Assembly: GCF_000718025.1 (NCBI RefSeq)
Contig: NZ_JODS01000001.1
Span: 434,001-498,000 of the forward strand
DNA: 64,000 nucleotides
DNA from: Kitasatospora purpeofusca
GTDB lineage: Bacteria > Actinomycetota > Actinomycetes > Streptomycetales > Streptomycetaceae
Direction: 5' to 3'
Part shown: positions 61,450-64,000 of the stretch, piece by piece
Position numbering within the stretch: position 1 is the first letter of the stretch
How the letters are laid out: each line of letters begins with the position of its first letter
The notes under the pieces: model-generated
Told to the model about the DNA's origin: nothing
Seen by the model: only the letters and a program-made list of their open reading frames with translations
The model's database searches: none
Made by a program: the position numbers and the translations under genes

Positions 61450-62070
61450 ATGTCCGTCGTGGCGACAGCAACAGCAGTAGAAACCGGGCACGCGCACGGA
61501 TCGGTCAACCGGCCGAACATGGTCAGCGTCGGAACGATCGTCTGGCTCAGTTCCGAGTTGATGTTCTTCGCGGCCCTCTTCGCGATGTACTTCACGCTCC
61601 GCTCCGTCAAGGGGCCGGAGTTCTGGACCGAGAAGGCGCACGCCCTCAACGTGCCCTTCTCCTCGGTCAACACCACGATCCTGGTGCTCTCCTCGCTCAC
61701 CTGCCAGCTCGGCGTCTTCGCCGCCGAGCGCGGGGACGTGAAGAAGCTCCGCTCGTGGTTCGTCATCACCTTCGTGATGGGCGCGATCTTCATCGGCGGC
61801 CAGATCTTCGAGTACACCGAGCTGGTCAAGAAGGACGGCCTGTCGCTGTCCTCCGACCCGTACGGCACGGTGTTCTACCTGACCACCGGCTTCCACGGTC
61901 TGCACGTGACGGGTGGTCTGATCGCCTTCCTGCTGGTCCTGGGACGGACGTACGCAGCCAAGCGCTTCACGCACGAGCAGGCCACCGCCGCCATCGTGGT
62001 GTCGTACTACTGGCACTTCGTCGATGTCGTGTGGATCGGCCTGTTCGCGACCATCTACCTGATCAAGTAA
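61450..62070 (+). CDS. ctaE: Cytochrome c oxidase subunit III CtaE
   Basis: 206 residues, five membrane segments, as in short actinobacterial subunit III. SSELMFFAALFAMYFTLR, FEYTELVKKDGLSLSSDPYG, the conserved FYLTTGFHGLHVTGGL and YYWHFVDVVWIGLFATIYL are diagnostic. Part of the aa3 oxidase that forms a supercomplex with the bcc complex. Start ATG at 61450. Followed by qcrC after 188 bp. Confidence 0.96.
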   Translation: MSVVATATAVETGHAHGSVNRPNMVSVGTIVWLSSELMFFAALFAMYFTLRSVKGPEFWTEKAHALNVPFSSVNTTILVLSSLTCQLGVFAAERGDVKKLRSWFVITFVMGAIFIGGQIFEYTELVKKDGLSLSSDPYGTVFYLTTGFHGLHVTGGLIAFLLVLGRTYAAKRFTHEQATAAIVVSYYWHFVDVVWIGLFATIYLIK

Positions 62071-62113
62071 CCAGCTGATCAGGTCGCTGGCCACCGGCCT
62101 CGGGTCCCGCCCT

Positions 62114-62141
62114 CACCGGCGACGGCCCGATTTCGCCGGTG
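62114..62141 (+). terminator. Hairpin between ctaE and qcrC
   Basis: CACCGGCGA (62114-62122) pairs with TCGCCGGTG (62133-62141), 10-nt loop. May partially terminate or protect the ctaE mRNA ahead of qcrC. Confidence 0.45.
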
Positions 62142-62258
62142 GCGACGCTCCCACCGACCGACCGCGCGCGCAGCCCTAGACAAGGCAGCCTCGTGCCGGC
62201 CAGACCGGCCGCCGGGTGCAACCACCAGTCGACCAGATCCTGACACCGGGGTTATTCC

Positions 62259-63068
62259 GTGAAAAAGCTCTCCGCACGACGGCGCCACCCACTGGCGGCG
62301 CTGGTCGTCCTACTTCTCGCCCTGGCGGCAACCGGGGGGCTGTACGCCGCGTTCGCGCCCGCCGGCAAGGCGCAGGCCGACGTGGCGGCGCAGTCGCTCG
62401 CGATCGATGAGGGCAAGAAGCTCTTCGCCGTGGGCTGCTCCTCCTGCCACGGCCTGAACGGCGAGGGCAGCAGCGACGGCCCCAGCCTGGTCGGCGTCGG
62501 CTCCGCCGCGGTCGACTTCCAGGTGGGCACCGGTCGTATGCCGGCCCAGCAGCCCGGCGCCCAGGTGCCGCGCAAGCCGAACATCTACTCGCAGGCCGAG
62601 ATCGACCAGCTCGCCGCCTTCGTCGCCTCGCTCGGCCCCGGTCCGGTCACGCCGACCGAGGAGCAGTACACCTCGACCAACCCGGACGACCTGTCCAAGG
62701 GCGGCGAGCTGTTCCGCACCAACTGCGCCCAGTGCCACAACTTCGCCGGCCAGGGCGGTGCCCTGACCCAGGGCAAGTACGCCCCGTCGCTGGAGGGCGT
62801 GGACGCCAAGCACATCTACGAGGCCATGCAGACCGGCCCGCAGAACATGCCGTCGTTCCCGGACAGCACCATGCCCGAGGAGCAGAAGAAGCAGATCGTG
62901 GCCTTCGTCCGCCACACCACCAACGATGAGCCCAACCCCGGCGGTCTCACGCTCGGCAGCCTCGGTCCGGTGACCGAGGGCCTGTTCGGCTGGATCTTCG
63001 GTCTCGGCGCGCTCATCGCGGTCGCGATCTGGGTCGCCGCCCACACCACCAAGGCCAAGAAGTCATGA
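62259..63068 (+). CDS. qcrC: Dihaem cytochrome c subunit QcrC of the bcc complex
   Basis: 269 residues. N-terminal membrane anchor or signal (PLAALVVLLLALAATGGLYAAF), two c-type haem sites CSSCH and CAQCH, each in its own domain, and a C-terminal membrane segment (LFGWIFGLGALIAVAIWVAA). Fused dihaem cytochrome replaces soluble cytochrome c in actinobacterial supercomplexes (established). GTG start at 62259. Overlaps qcrA by four bases (ATGA). Confidence 0.96.
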   Translation: MKKLSARRRHPLAALVVLLLALAATGGLYAAFAPAGKAQADVAAQSLAIDEGKKLFAVGCSSCHGLNGEGSSDGPSLVGVGSAAVDFQVGTGRMPAQQPGAQVPRKPNIYSQAEIDQLAAFVASLGPGPVTPTEEQYTSTNPDDLSKGGELFRTNCAQCHNFAGQGGALTQGKYAPSLEGVDAKHIYEAMQTGPQNMPSFPDSTMPEEQKKQIVAFVRHTTNDEPNPGGLTLGSLGPVTEGLFGWIFGLGALIAVAIWVAAHTTKAKKS

Positions 63069-64000
63069 GCCACGACATGTCAGAAGAGAAGCTCCCGGAG
63101 TCCCACGGCTCCGCCGGGCACCACGAGGTGGCCGCCCACGGCGATCCGTTCGCCGACCCGGGCCTGCCGGCCCACGAGCCGCGCCGCACCGACATCGACG
63201 AGCGGGCCGCCAAGCGGGCCGAGCGCCAGGTGTCGCTGATGTTCGTGGTCTCGATGCTCGCCACGATCGGCTTCATCGCCTCGTACGTGGCCATCGACCC
63301 GGACAAGATCGTCTACATCTGGCCGCTGGGCCACGTCAGCGCGCTGAACTTCGCGCTCGGCATGACCCTCGGTCTGGCGCTGTTCCTCATCGGCGCGGGC
63401 GCGGTCCACTGGGCCCGCACCCTGATGTCGGACCACGAGATCCCGGCCGAGCGTCACCCGATCGAGGCCGACGACGAGGTTCGCGCCGACGTCATCGAGC
63501 AGTTCCGGACCGGTGCCGCGGAGTCCGGCTTCGGCCGCCGCAAGATGATCCGCAACACCCTCATCGGTTCGATGGCCCTGGTGCCGCTGTCCGGTGTGGT
63601 CCTCCTGCGCGACCTGGGCCCGCTGCCCGAGGACAAGCTGGAGCACACGGGTTGGGAGGAGGCGACCGACGCCAAGCCCCTGCAGCTCATCAACATGAAC
63701 ACCAACCAGCCGATGAAGGCCGAGGACATCATCACGGGGTCGCTGACCTTCGCGATGCCCGAGGGCCTGAGCACCCACGACGAGGACTTCCAGCAGCGCA
63801 TCGCCAAGGACGCCCTCATGCTGGTGCGCATCGCGCCGGAGAACATCAAGGACGACAAGTCCAAGGAGAAGGGCTTCGAGGGCATCCTCGCCTACTCCAA
63901 GATCTGCACCCACGTCGGCTGCCCGATCAGCCTGTACGAGCAGCAGACCCACCACGCGCTCTGCCCCTGCCACCAGTCGACCTTCGACCTGGCGGACGGC
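63065..64000 (+). CDS. qcrA: Rieske iron-sulfur subunit QcrA of the bcc complex, 3' end cut off by window edge
   Basis: 312 codons visible. A His/Asp-rich N-terminus is followed by three membrane segments (SLMFVVSMLATIGFIASYVA, ALNFALGMTLGLALFLIGAG, RNTLIGSMALVPLSGVVLL), as in actinobacterial QcrA, and the Rieske cluster motifs ICTHVGCP and LCPCHQSTFD near the edge. Transfers electrons from menaquinol to cytochrome c. Only a few dozen C-terminal residues should be missing; qcrB is expected next. Confidence 0.96.
   Translation, partial: MSHDMSEEKLPESHGSAGHHEVAAHGDPFADPGLPAHEPRRTDIDERAAKRAERQVSLMFVVSMLATIGFIASYVAIDPDKIVYIWPLGHVSALNFALGMTLGLALFLIGAGAVHWARTLMSDHEIPAERHPIEADDEVRADVIEQFRTGAAESGFGRRKMIRNTLIGSMALVPLSGVVLLRDLGPLPEDKLEHTGWEEATDAKPLQLINMNTNQPMKAEDIITGSLTFAMPEGLSTHDEDFQQRIAKDALMLVRIAPENIKDDKSKEKGFEGILAYSKICTHVGCPISLYEQQTHHALCPCHQSTFDLADG

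Overview
The window is about 64 kb of very GC-rich actinobacterial chromosome. Gene content and order, GTG/TTG starts, TANNNT -10 boxes with leaderless starts, a SAM-IV riboswitch, a c-di-AMP (ydaO) riboswitch on an NlpC/P60 gene and a MacRS two-component pair all point to the family Streptomycetaceae. I cannot separate Streptomyces from Kitasatospora by eye. The region is core chromosome: I see no insertion sequence, prophage, integrase, tRNA, rRNA or CRISPR array. From memory, the order murE-ftsI-ftsL-rsmH ... metF, prenyl synthase, Rv2175c-like, Ser/Thr kinase, DAHP synthase, PlsC, ArsA-like, SRPBCC, FadD15-like, PimB-like, NlpC/P60, trpD, ctaE, qcrCA runs parallel to Mycobacterium tuberculosis Rv2158c to Rv2195, with Streptomyces-specific insertions.

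Left part (1-24.8 kb). The end of the division and cell-wall cluster (rsmH, ftsL, ftsI, murE; minus strand) starts from a sigma70-like promoter near 5.6 kb. Next come a beta-carbonic anhydrase, a MoxR/DUF58/transglutaminase operon, DUF3040, a methyltransferase, an HEPN-type protein, a DUF4126 membrane protein behind a near-perfect MacR-type palindrome, a CrtI-like oxidoreductase, a glutamine-rich membrane protein, metF and a polyprenyl synthetase. A thiamine block follows: thiE with an Rv2175c-type DNA-binding gene on the minus strand, then a TPP riboswitch driving thiO-thiS-thiG.

Middle part (24.9-44 kb). A PASTA Ser/Thr kinase, a sulfite-oxidase-like protein, and bacterioferritin with its ferredoxin (the latter behind iron boxes). 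Then a divergent aromatic pair: class II DAHP synthase and an attenuator-controlled fused anthranilate synthase. Next come MacRS, an acyltransferase, an alpha/beta hydrolase, and a secreted delta-60/DUF11/RTX-repeat gene that is broken by two identical frame shifts. An exonuclease-phosphatase family protein, glucokinase, an ArsA-like protein with a degenerate P-loop, and an SRPBCC protein close the block.

Right part (44-64 kb). A long-chain acyl-CoA synthetase, a PimB-like mannosyltransferase and a GT87 membrane glycosyltransferase (envelope lipids) are followed by a putative secreted HEXXH peptidase and three NlpC/P60 cell-wall hydrolases, one under a ydaO riboswitch. After these come an NYN-domain protein with a zinc-ribbon neighbour, a rhomboid protease with a Lrp/AsnC-type small protein, a SAM-IV-controlled class V aminotransferase, trpD and a receiver-like protein. 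The window ends in the aerobic respiratory cluster ctaE-qcrC-qcrA, cut off inside qcrA.

Regulation is unusually readable: three riboswitches, one Trp attenuator, an iron-box array, a candidate MacR operator, many perfect terminators, and at least seven genes whose -10 box lies 6-7 nt before the start codon, suggesting leaderless mRNAs.
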